Positions 25,646-37,030 of a stretch of 64,000 bases of DNA are shown here, piece after piece. The first letter of the stretch is position 1; every line of letters starts with the position of its first letter. The notes under the pieces were generated by a model. It was not told the DNA's origin, did not search any database, and saw only the letters and a list, made by a program, of their open reading frames with translations. The position numbers were made by a program, and so were the translations under genes. The stretch is taken from positions 462,462,310 to 462,526,309 of the forward strand of contig CM060912.1 in the NCBI GenBank assembly GCA_030737875.1, read 5' to 3'. This DNA comes from Allium sativum (lineage: Eukaryota > Streptophyta > Magnoliopsida > Asparagales > Amaryllidaceae).

Positions 25646-25653
25646 TATAAATA
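25646..25653 (+). promoter_or_regulatory. Probable TATA box of the solo LTR
   Basis: TATAAATA about 855 bp into the LTR, the same distance as in the giant LTR, followed by a C-rich leader (ccctaaccctaagcccc, then gccgccacc). Confidence 0.5.
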
Positions 25654-26639
25654 AGTGGTTTATCCCTAACCCTAAGCCCCAAACAAACGCAGCCGCCACC
25701 CTATCATTTCATGGCCAGAAATGGCTGAATTTCCTACCTCAATCTCCCCTATTCCTCTTCGAATTAGAACCCAACCACAACACCAAATCGAAGAGCATCT
25801 CTCAAGCTTTAATTCTATACAGATATGATAATGTTTAGTGAAGCTTTTAGCCCGAAATTCTGCACCAAACCCACGCCTTAAGGACCGCCGCCGCTCCTCC
25901 TAGGGCCCACCGCGACCACCCCCTTTCCCGGCGCACCAAGCCTTCTCCTCCCTCTCCAACCTCCAACTTCCTGATCGTGAATCCATGCAGCGGATCTCGA
26001 GATATTTAGATCCGAAGTTTTTAGCAGAATGGGTTCTTCTTGACAGTGAACGGTCTGTAGTGGAAGAAAGGTTAAGGACCATAATTAAATTAATTATATA
26101 ATTAATTTATTAATTTGATTAAGTTAAACTCCGATAACTTTTTCAAATAGAATCGAAATCAAATGATTTCAGTTGCGTTGGAATCGTATTGATCAGATCT
26201 GCACAATGAAACTGACCGGATTTGAAAACAAGCACTTTGGAAATTCAGCCAACTTTGAACGCGAACAGGAATTCAGTTAAAGCGAGGTGAGATTTCTATA
26301 TTTAAAAATAGTTAAAAATTAAATTACCCCTCGTTATTTAAATTTCATGTGTGTATGCTTATTAAATCAGATCTGTTGTGATGTTTGGAATTTGTTGATT
26401 GTTGATTGTGATGCTGTTTGTTGATTTGTCTGATTTGATGGACTATTGCGATGAAATAAAATAGTCAGAACAAATTATAACATTAGTTTTGTCAATATGA
26501 GATAGTAGTGAAATAAAGATTGTATTTTCAATTGGTTAAACGAAAAGAGTTGAAACTTAAGTATTAATTTTATTGTCATACAATAAAAATAGAAGATTTT
26601 AAATTATCATTCTATTTGTTATTTTATATTCAATAAAAA

Positions 26640-27930
26640 AAAATAGAATGAAAAGATTGACATGAGGCTTGACACCCAATTATACATTGTTATCTTATGT
26701 ATTGACATGAAAAATTTACATCAAATTACATGTTACATGAAGTATTATGGAAATGTACACCATATGTGATTTCATGGAAAAATTATATATTTTTTAGCAT
26801 CATATGTTAATATGAAAATAAGGATACTTTTAGCGTTATGTGTTAACATGAGAATTTAACATATTTTTAGCGTCAAGTTAAGATATGAAATTAAACTTAT
26901 TTTTAGCGTCTTTATTGAAAGTATGTAAAACAAAATATTTATTTTGTTAAATGGAAAAGTATGTATAAACAAAGCATTTATTTTGTAAAATTTAGTCGCT
27001 TTTGTCAAATTTAGAATTGACATATAAAATTATCATTTCTGTAAATAGAGTGGTCAATTCCAAATAAAACATGTATTGTTAGAAGAAGTTTTTAACACAA
27101 AGATCACTCTTTTATGTCAACAGGTATGGTCGGGAAAGTTTTAATTTTTTTTATGTTAACATGAAATATTAAGATTGTCAAAACATAGAAAACGTTCATT
27201 TTGTTGAATAGATTTTTTTTTTCAATAAAACTAAGTAGTCATTTTATAGAATGTTAGCGATGTTAGAACTATCATTGTTATGAAATGTCGCATTGGAATC
27301 AAAATAACTTTCTTGTTATGAAATTCGCATTAGAATTAAAAATAACATTTTTGGTTAAGGTATATGTAGGCTAAAAATCTCATTTATTTAGAAGTGCCAT
27401 TAGAATAAAGTGTCATTTGAAAAAAAAATCTTATTGTATATGAAAAAAATATCTGCGCTAATTAAACAGCATTTTTGTAAGGATATATTATGTTGTGTTA
27501 AACATATCATTTTAGTTAGGAAATATCATTTTAGTCAAAAATGTTTAATTAGGATAGACATGCCACTTTTATTAGAAATATGTTATGTAAGGTAAATTTG
27601 TCATCTATGTTTAAATTGAATTTGTTATTTATGTAAAAATTAATTTGTCATTTATGTAAAAAAAATATTTGTCATTTATGTGGAATTTAGTTAGGCAATT
27701 TTATGAAAATTTGAAATTGGCATTTATGTTAGGATAAACTTGCCCTTCACGTTAAAATATTATAATATCATTTATTGAAAATGTCATTAAATTAGAATGT
27801 CATTAAAACTAGAATATCACTAGATTGAAAATGTCGTTAAATTATAATGTCATTAAAACTAGAAGGTCATTAGATTAAAAAGGTCATTAGAATTCATAGA
27901 AAATATATTTACATATAAAATATCCTCTTT
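26640..27930 (+). repeat. Degenerate short tandem repeats, solo LTR middle
   Basis: AT-rich units of roughly 40-60 bp. One set carries ttttagcgt and gttaacatga phrases (26790-26910). Another carries gtcattt-atg-taa phrases (27590-27700). A third has short units such as atgtcattaaaactagaa (27780-27890). Boundaries are fuzzy. Confidence 0.6.
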
Positions 27931-28061
27931 ATATGACATTAGAATTCATCACCTTTATTAAGGAATGGCACATGAATTAAAAACATCAATTTTGTTAAAA
28001 AGAGTCATGTAAAATAATATTTTTAGTAGAACAATTATAATGATTAATTAAAATTGTACTT

Positions 28062-28560
28062 GGACACGAGGTTAGGTCACGTTTGTGGTGGAAGTCTGCC
28101 CGGACCTGACCGGCATATCCAGCAATCACAAATGTTGGGCCTAATGTGAGAGGTCCAAGTGCGCAAATACAAATTGGGCCAAGACACGAGGTTAAGCCCG
28201 ACTTGTGGGAGAAGTCTGCCCGGAACCGACCGGCCTATCCAGCATCCACAAGTTGCAGGCCTAATGTGAGAGGTCTGGCCCATATTAAAATATAAATGGT
28301 TAAATAGAAAATGGACATTAAAATATAAATGGTTAAATAGAAAATGGACATGAGGTTAGGTCATATTTGTAGTGGAAGTCTGCCTGGACCCGACCGGCAT
28401 ATCTAGCAGCCACAAATGTTGGGCCTAATGTGAGAGGTCCAAGTGTGCAAATACAAATTGGGCCAAGACACGAGGTTAAGCCCGACTTGTGGGAGAAGTC
28501 TGCCCGGAACCGACCGGCCTATCTAGCATCCACAAGTTGCAGGCCTAATGTGAGAGGTCT
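28062..28560 (+). repeat. GC-rich structured module, two dimers (units A-B-A-B)
   Basis: Four units of about 93 bp at 28062-28155, 28182-28275, 28346-28439 and 28467-28559. Each runs from GAGGTTA through AAGTCTGCC-CGG and ACCGGC-TAT to CCTAATGTGAGAGGTC. Units A read GGACC and units B read GGAACC before the second CCGG-type stretch. In units B an outer stem ACTTGTGG with CCACAAGT and an inner stem TGCC(C)GG with CCGGC can form. The same module occurs in the same sense in the LTRs at 42045-42262 and 47028-47246. Confidence 0.85.
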
Positions 28561-28699
28561 GACCCATATTAAAATATAAATGGTTAAATAAAAAATGGAC
28601 ATTATTTACACCGTCATGAGTTAAATTAGAAATTGACGTCATTTTCACACCGTTATGTGTTAATAATGAAATGAATATTTTCACCTCCAAGTTTGTTAT

Positions 28700-29480
28700 A
28701 AAAGAAAGTTACATTTTTAATGTAATAAGATAAGGATTAGAAAAGTTTTACATTTTCTTAATGTAAATGAGGATTAGAAGAAAATTTCATTTTTTTATGT
28801 AATTAAGTAAGAGAACATAAAATTTCATTTTTGTGTAATTAAGTCAATCTGCATGTGAATTAGATTGAAAGTGGAGAATTTATATTTATCATGTAAATTA
28901 AGATAAAGGAGAAAAATTACATCTTATGTAATCAAGTTAAAGTAGAAAGAAGTTTACATTCTTAATGTAAATTAGATTAAAAAGAAAAGTTTACATTTTT
29001 AATAAGAATAAGAATTGAGATTTAAGTGAAAAATTACATTTTAGTGTAATTAAGATTTAAGGATAAAATCACATTTCCATGTAAAAAGAATTAGAGAAGA
29101 AAATTTCCTTGTCATGGAATTAGTTTTAATGTAAATGAAACTTACATTTTTACGTAAATAGATTTTCAATGAAAATTACAACGATGGAAATTTAGTTTTA
29201 AACGAATTAGATTTCATTAAAAGATTAACAAAGTTATTATTTTTGTAGAATTGAAGTTGACACCAAAATATATTGCATTTTGTAAGAAATTGGAATGACA
29301 CAAAAATACTTATTTTTGTTAAATTATAAATGACGTACAAAAATATTCATTTTTGTTGTAATGGAAATGAAACACAAAAAAAAAAACCTATTTTTGTTGT
29401 AATTGGAATGATACACGAAATATACATTTTTTGTAAAATCGAAAATTGAAAGCAAAATATACATTTTGTGTATAGGATAT
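28700..29480 (+). repeat. Repeat tract of small hairpins in the solo LTR
   Basis: Perfect dyads: TTACATT/ttt/AATGTAA (28709-28725), TTTACATT/ttctt/AATGTAAA (28747-28767), ATTACAT/ctt/ATGTAAT (28916-28932), TTTACATT/ctt/AATGTAAA (28953-28971), AATTACA/ttttag/TGTAATT (29032-29051). From about 29225 the unit changes to one with cacaaaaatatt and cattttTgt phrases, repeated about five times to 29480. Confidence 0.75.
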
Positions 29481-31182
29481 GTATGGTAATTGGAAATGAA
29501 AACATTGTTGTGCGTGATGATATGTATCAATATTGGATAAATAAGAATATTTGTGGTTAGCAAGATATAGTGTAATAAAATACATTTCATTACACATTAT
29601 AAAAATAACGATGTGAAATAGTTTTCAAATTTATATATGCGAGAGTTATTTGGAAAGTCCAAGTTTACTCTCATTCCAAATAATGATACGACGTTCGAAG
29701 AATTGAAGACGGCGATTGAAGACCGACGATCTTCACATCGAATGGGTTACTAGTGTTGAGGCCCTTGATTGATTTGCTCCCAAGACGGGGCTAAGATGGT
29801 AATTTTCCGGACGTAGTGTTGGTTTGTACGGATTTGGCTTTCGCTCAGACCCAGAGCATAAGCTTATAAATGGAATGTGTGTCTGACATTGTACTCCTTT
29901 ATATTGTATTTATTGATTTTCTATCGAATGTATGAATGTTTGGTGGCGGAGAATTTATTCACTTGCTTAACACCCTTTCATATATTTCGGCAAAGGATTG
30001 GTAATGTGATATGGAGTGACAGTGTGGCATACTAAGATGCAATGATCAAGGTTTCTTGTTGAAAAGCAGAACCTTGTGGTAACGATCAAAGCATAGCTTT
30101 GTGTATTACGTAGCTTCACGAGCCTCGCAACCCGGTGGAGTCTAAAACAGGAGAAGGGAACGTAGGGAGAGCAGCACGTTTCTTTCTAGTTAGAAGTAGT
30201 GTCAGTGCTTAAACTGGCTGATATTTTACTTATGTGGATGATGGAATGAGGCTCCTCGGATGTTAGGTCCTATAGGACCGGGAAACGTGTGTTCAGGAAT
30301 AACTAATCCACGAAGCTGTATATGTGGACCGGCCCTGCGCTATCCAAGGGTTCTCTGCGGGGGATCCTGAGACATTAGCTAGAGTGTCTCGAATCGGTAA
30401 GGAGCTCCTCCCTAGCCTTGATTCATGATGGAAACCCAATTTCCAATACGACACCATGCGGTTTTGATTGTATTACTAGTATGGCGACATAGTAGGATGA
30501 GGTACTATGCCGTCTAGGATTGATACATTATGATAGAAATGTTTTTATTAAAAACATATATACACTAATAATAATATAAAATCCGTTTCTACCGTATCAA
30601 GTATCTTTTGACTATTATAAGGTAAAACTCTATCCTCCGGTTTGCGTTGCATTGTGTGATGGGACTTGGGTCTTATAATGGTTTCAATTTTCTAAAAAGC
30701 ATTGCGTTGTTTAATGATTTACTTTAACTTATGCACCGGCAATCCATTCGAGTAAGCCCGTTCAGCGTTAGCGGCGTGGTCCTTGGATTTGCCTTATTAC
30801 TATTAGTTAAATTAGTTTAGAATTCTCACACCAGTCCCTTGACTGACCCGTTGTTTGTTTCCACCTTTGCAAACTCGGGTGCCCATTATTTTCCACACGG
30901 GCAGTCGAGTAGTTTGTCTACAGGTCTTCGTCTCGAGCAGGATCCTGGATTGAAGTTTAAAGCTGTGTCCAGAGCATAGTTCTTTTCCGCTGCACTGTAT
31001 TGTATTTGTTGTAATTTAAATCTTCCGCTATATTTTATTCGATGTACTCTGATATTCTGTACTCTGATGTAACATTATATGATGAAATAAAAGTCTGCTG
31101 TTGTTTTTCTGATGTGTTGTAGCCCAAAGTAAGCGTATCCGGCGATTTCCTGCAAGGGCGATTTTCGGGTCGTTTCAGATTT

Positions 31183-34100
31183 GGAATTATGTCCAAATCA
31201 AATTTGAAAAAAGTCGCTATGAATGCAATTCGGTGGCCGTTATTGGAAACTGACTGTAAGGGCCTTGATAAAATTATTAAAAATATTAATAATTTGTGTA
31301 AAATCAAAATAAATTATTCGGAAAGAATTTGGATGAAAAATTCCACGTTCGTAAGATATAATATATTTTGATCAAAATGAACTAGTTATTCACTAGAAAG
31401 ATAATCTAACATTTTCAAATAAATAAATTGGATTTTTGAATGGTCTTAATCTAACCAGAATTTACCAATGTATGAATTGGAATGGATTTGAATAGAAATC
31501 ATCTTCGGGATATTTCGATATTGGGTTCCGTGACTATACAGATATTGTGGAGGAATTTGGAAGATAGATATACATTGTTATTCCCCATACGATACGTGTT
31601 GGTTTCAGAATTTGACATTAAATGTAAGCCGATATAATTTCTGTTTAGAGCCTTATATTTAATATCAAAGTGGATTTTGGGTTTGTCGTGAATGGTGTCT
31701 TCAGTAACACTGTTCTTAAACCTTGTGTGAAAAGAATAAATCTTTTCATTAAGATTATTGGAGTTTCAAGTTATATTTAGTAATTGGAATAAAATGGAAT
31801 GTGAATTGGGTTTATTGAGAAGTGTGTTTTTAACGACGTTCGTTCTTTAACCCGATTAACAATGAAATCTGATTTGGAATATATAAATCTTTTATTAAGA
31901 TTTAATGGAAATATTCCAAATTAAAGTTTTCCAATTTAATATATTTAGTAAATTGGAATTAAATGGAATTAAATTTGGTAATAATTGAAGTGAGCTTCTG
32001 TGGAGGAAGACTGTTAATATATATGGAATTTAAAAGGCTTTGTCCTTAGCCCATTTACGTTATTAGTTGGAAACAGAAACTGATATCGATTATATATTGA
32101 TCTGTTTCCCGTGAAAGTTCCATTTTTATGGAAGAGGATTTGAGTTTATCGTGAGCTGTGTTTTAAATGACATTAGTTCTTTAACCCAGTTAAAGACAGG
32201 ATTACATATCTAACATTGTATTTCAAACTGTATTGTTGATCTCTGCTAAATATACATCTATTTGGTGGCGGAGAATTTATTCTCTTGCTTAACACCCTTC
32301 TCTGAGACGTATGAGCTTAGAGGTTATATATCGGCAGAAATTAGTGGTACGGTGTAGATTATCGATGTGGCATGCTTGGGTTTTCCAAAGTTAAATAAGC
32401 ATTAAATAATGATTGTTGGAATATTAAAAATGAGTGGAGTTTTATTGAATCTTTTATTAGATTGAAATGGGAATGTGATGGTTTAATTATCAAATTTTGG
32501 ATATGATCGAGAATGGAGTACCACCAGTTTTACTTCAGGCAATAATTAAATCGTTAATTAGATATGAATGTGAAATGGTAATTAATTTTACCGATAACAC
32601 CGTAGTGTTAGATATGGAGTACTACCAGTTTGGCTTCATAGGACGAATAGGTTGGGATTGGTAAAATAAAATAAATGATCACTTTGGTAAGGTTCGCTAA
32701 TCCCGTCTAGTTTGGAAAACCTTAATTTGGTTTAAATTGTGAAATGAATATTTGAATAGAAGAATATTCTGGATTGGAATGAGGTGTATGTTGTGTTTAT
32801 GTAGCACTTGTTCATCAGATACGCGATTTATTCGGAAAGACCGAGTTTATGTCCATTTTGAATAACTGATTCGACGATATGTCGACGATGAATATGGTGG
32901 TTGAAGACCGGAGATCTTCACATCGTTTGGATGATTACTGATGTATTGATTGGGCTATACACCCATGATAAGGTAATAAGTGGTGATCGTCTAGACGTAC
33001 TTGGAGATCGACGTGATATGCAAGGACCTCTCTCCTGTATTGGACATATGGAACGAGGAATAAGGTGCCTCCGGTTTCGTTCAGACCCAGAATGAACTTG
33101 TAAATGGATGTGTGTCTGACATTGGATTTTATTCTATATGACTGATTTCTGTTAAATATATATCTGTTTGGTGGCGGAGAATTTATTCTCTTGCTTAACA
33201 CTCTTCTCTGAGACGTATGAGCTTAGAGGTTATATATTGATAGACATCAGTTGAATGGAGTGAATTGTCGGTGTGGCATGCAGAGATGTAGTGATCAAGG
33301 CTTCTATTGAAAAGAAAAGTCTTATGGTTGATGATCAAGGCACGACTTTAAATAGCATAGCTTTGTGTATTGCGTTAATTCGCAAGCCTCACACCTCAGT
33401 ATGAGTCAAAAACTGGATAAGGGACCCAAGGAGTGCACGACGTTTCTTTCTAGCTATGGGTGGTGTTATGTTATGGAGCCTAGACATTTATTATTTTTAC
33501 CTATGTGGATGATGGAATGCGAGACGCCTCAGATATTGGTCCCTAGTGGCCAAGTGATAGGTTAGATAAGACCAGGAAACGTGTGTTCAAGAATAACTAA
33601 TCCTCAAACGTAATGGAGGACCGGCCTTAGAGGATCCAAGGGTTCACTACGGGGGAACCTGGTTCATCTTGCTAGAGGTGATCTGAATCGGTGAGGAGAC
33701 CATCCCTGGCCTCAACTCATGACGGAAATCCAATTTCCAATACGCGACATTTCGGTTTTAATTGCAGAACTAGTATGGCGACATAGTAGGATTGGGTACT
33801 ATGCCGTCTATGATTGATATGTTTATATTTGAAGTTGTTTGATACACTATGCACTTATAGTAATATCAAAATGATTTGTTTTAAAACATACCAAGCATGT
33901 TTGGCTATTATAAGCTAAAACTCTATCCTCCGGCTTGCTTTGAATTGTGTGATGGTACCTGAGTCTTATAATAACTTCATTTTTTCCAAATAGCATTGCG
34001 ATGTTTATAAATTGTTTTATGCACTGGTACTCTTGGGAGAAACCCGTTCCATGTCATACGGCATGGTCCCTTGATTTACTCTACTTTAAAGTAAAGTTTT

Positions 34101-34516
34101 AAATAATTGTTTTAGTTCTCACACCAGTCCCATGACTGACCTGGAGTTTATTGTTTTAACATAAACTTTGGGTGCCCATATTTTCCACACGGGCAGCTAG
34201 TAGTTTTGGTTTTGCAGATATTATATTCACAGGATCCTGGATTTACAGCTGGAGCTATATTCGGAAAGCTTTGTATCCGCGTATCTCTTTTAGTTGTGTT
34301 ATGGATTATTTTTCCGCTACTATGTAAATATTTCTAATCTCTGATATTTTTCTGATATATATTGTTTATTCATACTCTGTTATATTCTTGTACTCTGATG
34401 TAGATTGTTGTAACGTCAATGACATGTTCTACTGTTTGCGTTATGACGAGTGTTGTTCTCAAAGCAGTCCGCCTTCTTTCTCGATTTAGGTCGGCAGGGA
34501 AGTTCGAGTTGCTACA
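31183..34516 (+). repeat. 3' LTR of the giant-LTR element, last segment
   Basis: Resumes at the base after the GATTT duplicate and follows the 5' LTR from about 8249 to 11582, ending GTTGCTACA before the CATGG duplicate. It keeps the internal triplication and the 95-bp duplication. Confidence 0.9.
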
Positions 34517-34521
34517 CATGG

Positions 34522-34533
34522 TTTCATAGTTTT
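34522..34533. other. Twelve-base host remnant between two insertions
   Basis: tttcatagtttt lies between the LARD duplicate CATGG (34517-34521) and the gypsy element. Its last five bases GTTTT (34529-34533) recur at 50169-50173. Confidence 0.85.
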
Positions 34534-35425
34534 TGGCGCAGCGTCCATAATCAAACTTCACACGAATTTTCGGATCCGCGGAAAAACGATCAAGGATGGG
34601 AAAGGTGCTCAACTCCGTTGACCTTTCGATGTCGGAATCTTGCTATCTCCAACACGTTGATCTCACAAGATACCATGTTATCGACCTACGATTCTTCGAA
34701 CGTTGATCACTCGCAAGCGATACCGTGAACCGGCTTCAAGTTCGTTGATTCGAGCGCACTCGAATATTCGAAGATGGAGAAAGGAGATCACACTCAACTT
34801 TCAATTTTAATGGTGGCATAAAGCTCACACAAAAATTTATTTAACAATCAACAACCTTTACAACTCACATAATGGCCCTATTTATAGGCTCACAACAACA
34901 CATACCCACACCCTAAAACACTCACATAGGCTAAAATAACGACCCAAAACACAATACAGCTCACTCCATAAGACCTAACGTTAGCGGCATGACCTACACA
35001 CTGTGAACGTCGCAAGCTTCAAACGTCCTCCTCAACACGGTTTAACAACATCTCTTTAAGCTTAAGTCGCAGAACGGCTTGGTTAGGTCGTGGTACGACC
35101 TATATCCCTCTCCATCAGTCTTTAGCTCGCTAGCACCTCCTTTTAGGTGTTACGCTCCTCTTCTTCAAGCTCTAGGTCGCAGAATGTCTTCTTAAACGCG
35201 CTGAACGACCCAAGTTCCCCTTCTCATGGCTTTAGCTCGTTGTAACATGTGTTTAGGCCACTGGACGACCCAAACATATCTTGATTTAGATTGCTGCAGA
35301 TCTCCTTTAGGGCGTTGGATGACCCTTAAACAACTCTTCCAAGGTTTAGGTCACTGGAAGCCTTTTTTAGTACGCAACACGACCTAAAATTCAATAATGA
35401 ATAATTTCCATGATGTGATGCATCA
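34534..35425 (-). repeat. 3' LTR of the gypsy element
   Basis: On the minus strand TGATGCATCACATC to GCTGCGCCA. Half of it (about 35030-35395) is made of roughly 58-bp degenerate units, each pairing a tttaggtcg-type phrase with a cgacc-type phrase. A perfect hairpin AGGTCGT/ggt/ACGACCT lies at 35085-35101, and TTTAGGTC pairs with GACCTAAA (35345-35388). Confidence 0.9.
34879..34886 (-). promoter_or_regulatory. TATA box of the gypsy LTR (3' copy)
   Basis: CCTATAAATAGGG on the minus strand. The 5' LTR has the same box at 49615-49622, which is the copy that would drive transcription. Confidence 0.7.
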
Positions 35426-35438
35426 TCCTCCCTTGGTT
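35426..35438 (-). other. Polypurine tract of the gypsy element
   Basis: AACCAAGGGAGGA on the minus strand, directly before the 3' LTR. Confidence 0.75.
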
Positions 35439-35457
35439 GAGAAGAATTCAATCACGA

Positions 35458-36526
35458 ATTCTCACATTCTTCTTCATCGATAAGCTCATTTTCATAGTAT
35501 GGAATTAGATGCTTGACATTGAACACATCTAAAGTGTGCACACCTTCTGGCAGCTTCAACTGATAAGCAAATCATTGATTTTCTTCACGATTTCAATGGG
35601 ACCAATCTTCCGAGCCTTCAACTTATTATAAGTTCCCATAGGAAAACGATCTTTCGTCAACACAGCGTACACAAAATCTCCTTCTTTAAAATTAACACTT
35701 TGTAGTACCGCATATGCAAATTGCTTATAATTCATATTTAACTTAAGCAAGCTCTCCCATACAACTTTGTGATCTTGCAATTCTTCAACGAAATCACTAG
35801 CTCGCTTAACAACTCCTTTCTGCTGTGGAACCATAGATAAATACAAGGGTCCTCTCGGTATGATTGAATAGACAATCTGGAATGGACTGAACCCAGTACT
35901 TCGATTGACAGCATGTTTATGTGCAAACTCAGCTTGACACAACTTCGCATCCCAACTCTTCAAATTATCTTTCACAAGACATGTCAACAAATTTCCCAAA
36001 GATATGTTCACCACTTCTATCTGCCCATCAGTTTGCGGATGATAAGCACCGCTAAACTTCAGCTTTGTTCCAATCATCTTCCACAAACTCATCCAGAAAT
36101 GACTTAGAAAGCAAGTATCTCTGTCTGAAACATTCACAGCATCTGTTGTCTTCTTGCAAGCAATAAAATGAACCATCTTCAAAAAACGATCTAGTACCAC
36201 ATATATAGAGTCATCGCCTCGCTGTGTCCTTGGCAATCCCAAGAAAAAAAATCCATACTAACATCTACCCATGGCTTCGTAGGCACAGGTAATGGCATGT
36301 ACAATCCAGCATTAGTGGTTGCTCCCTTCGACACTTGGCAAACATTACATCTTTGCACAAACTTCTCGACCTCTTTCCTTATAGATGGCCAAAAGTAAGA
36401 GCCAGAAATCAGCTTTAAAGTACGGTCATAGCCCACATGTCCTTCCTCATGCAACTCTTTGATGATCTTCATCCTCGAACTGCAATCTTGGAATACACAA
36501 TTGATTTCCTTTGAACAGAAAACCAT
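35458..36526 (-). pseudogene. pol: Integrase region of gypsy pol, broken
   Basis: Integrase inserts the cDNA copy into the genome. The N-terminal HHCC zinc site is present (HEEGH, then CNVC). The catalytic D, D and E are recognisable in VDVSMDF, SDRDTCF and GQIEVVN, so the triad residues survive. The frame shifts near 36240 between the first Asp and GLPRTQRGDDS. About 20 residues usually found between TTDAVNV and SDRDT are deleted. The C-terminal part has KLKARKIGP, then a shift near 35556, then DVFNVKHLIPY and a stop near 35458. No chromodomain follows. Inactive. Confidence 0.88.
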
Positions 36527-37030
36527 TGATTAGCATATAATCTTCCATATTCCTTCCTTGACTTTGTCTAGGACCTGCGAGAAATATGAATCTATCATTA
36601 GCAATTCTAGAAGTACATCAAAACCAACTACTTTGACTCGCATAGTTGTAAGCAAATAATTCCTTGGACTCCGAGCATCAGCTATGCAATTAGTCACTCC
36701 CGATTTGTGCTTCACGACAAAAGTAAACTGTTGCAGATAAGCAATCCACGATGCATGACTTACAGCAATTTTATCTTGACCCTGCAAATGCTTCAACGCT
36801 TCATAGTCAGTATATAGAACAAACTCCTTATGAAACAAGAAATGTCTCCAATGCTTCATGGCTTGCACAATAGCATAAAACTCCACGTCATACGTATTGT
36901 ATCTCATTTTTTTTCTCCCGATAACTTCTCGCTAAAATAGGCAATAGGAAGACCCTTCTGACTCAACACCCCTCCAATTCCGACTTTCGACACATCCGTA
37001 TGTAATTCAAATAGCAACTGAAAATCTAGT
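36527..37030 (-). pseudogene. pol: RNase H region of gypsy pol, broken
   Basis: RNase H removes the RNA strand during reverse transcription. The usual acidic residues can be placed: D in HTDVS (about 37000), E in VEFYAIVQAMKHWRHFL, D in LYTDYEALKHL, D in IADARS. Lines before YNTYDVEF are interrupted by a stop near 36905, and the frame ends at 36530 in a stop before the integrase zinc site. Confidence 0.8.

Larger units (their letters stand above)
24792..31177 (+). mobile_element. Solo LTR (6386 bp) of a related giant-LTR family
   Basis: Starts TGTTACAACC, ends GGGTCGTTTCA, with exact duplication GATTT at 24787-24791 and 31178-31182. No primer site, interior or second LTR is present, so the element was reduced to one LTR, probably by LTR-LTR recombination. 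Its start (24800-25450) and tail (29690-31177) align in order with the giant LTR at 5315, for instance in tatggcgacatagtagg and in the ctcacaccagtccc phrase. The middle (26600-29600) is different and made of short repeats. No coding sequence. Confidence 0.9.
5315..34516 (+). mobile_element. Complete giant-LTR, non-coding retroelement (LARD type) with two elements nested in its 3' LTR
   Basis: Both ends are defined: TGTAACAACCCG at 5315, GCTACA at 34516, with an exact 5-bp target duplication CATGG at 5310-5314 and 34517-34521. The order is 5' LTR 5315-11582, primer site, interior 11583-12645, polypurine tract, 3' LTR 12646-34516. The 3' LTR is interrupted by 14699-24253 and 24792-31182. The interior codes for nothing recognisable, so the element must have relied on proteins from another element. 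LTR start, primer site and general style resemble Tekay-type chromoviruses; that affinity is inference. LTRs of about 6.3 kb around a 1.06-kb interior are extreme even for LARDs, which typically have LTRs near 4.5 kb and interiors near 3.5 kb. Confidence 0.92.
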
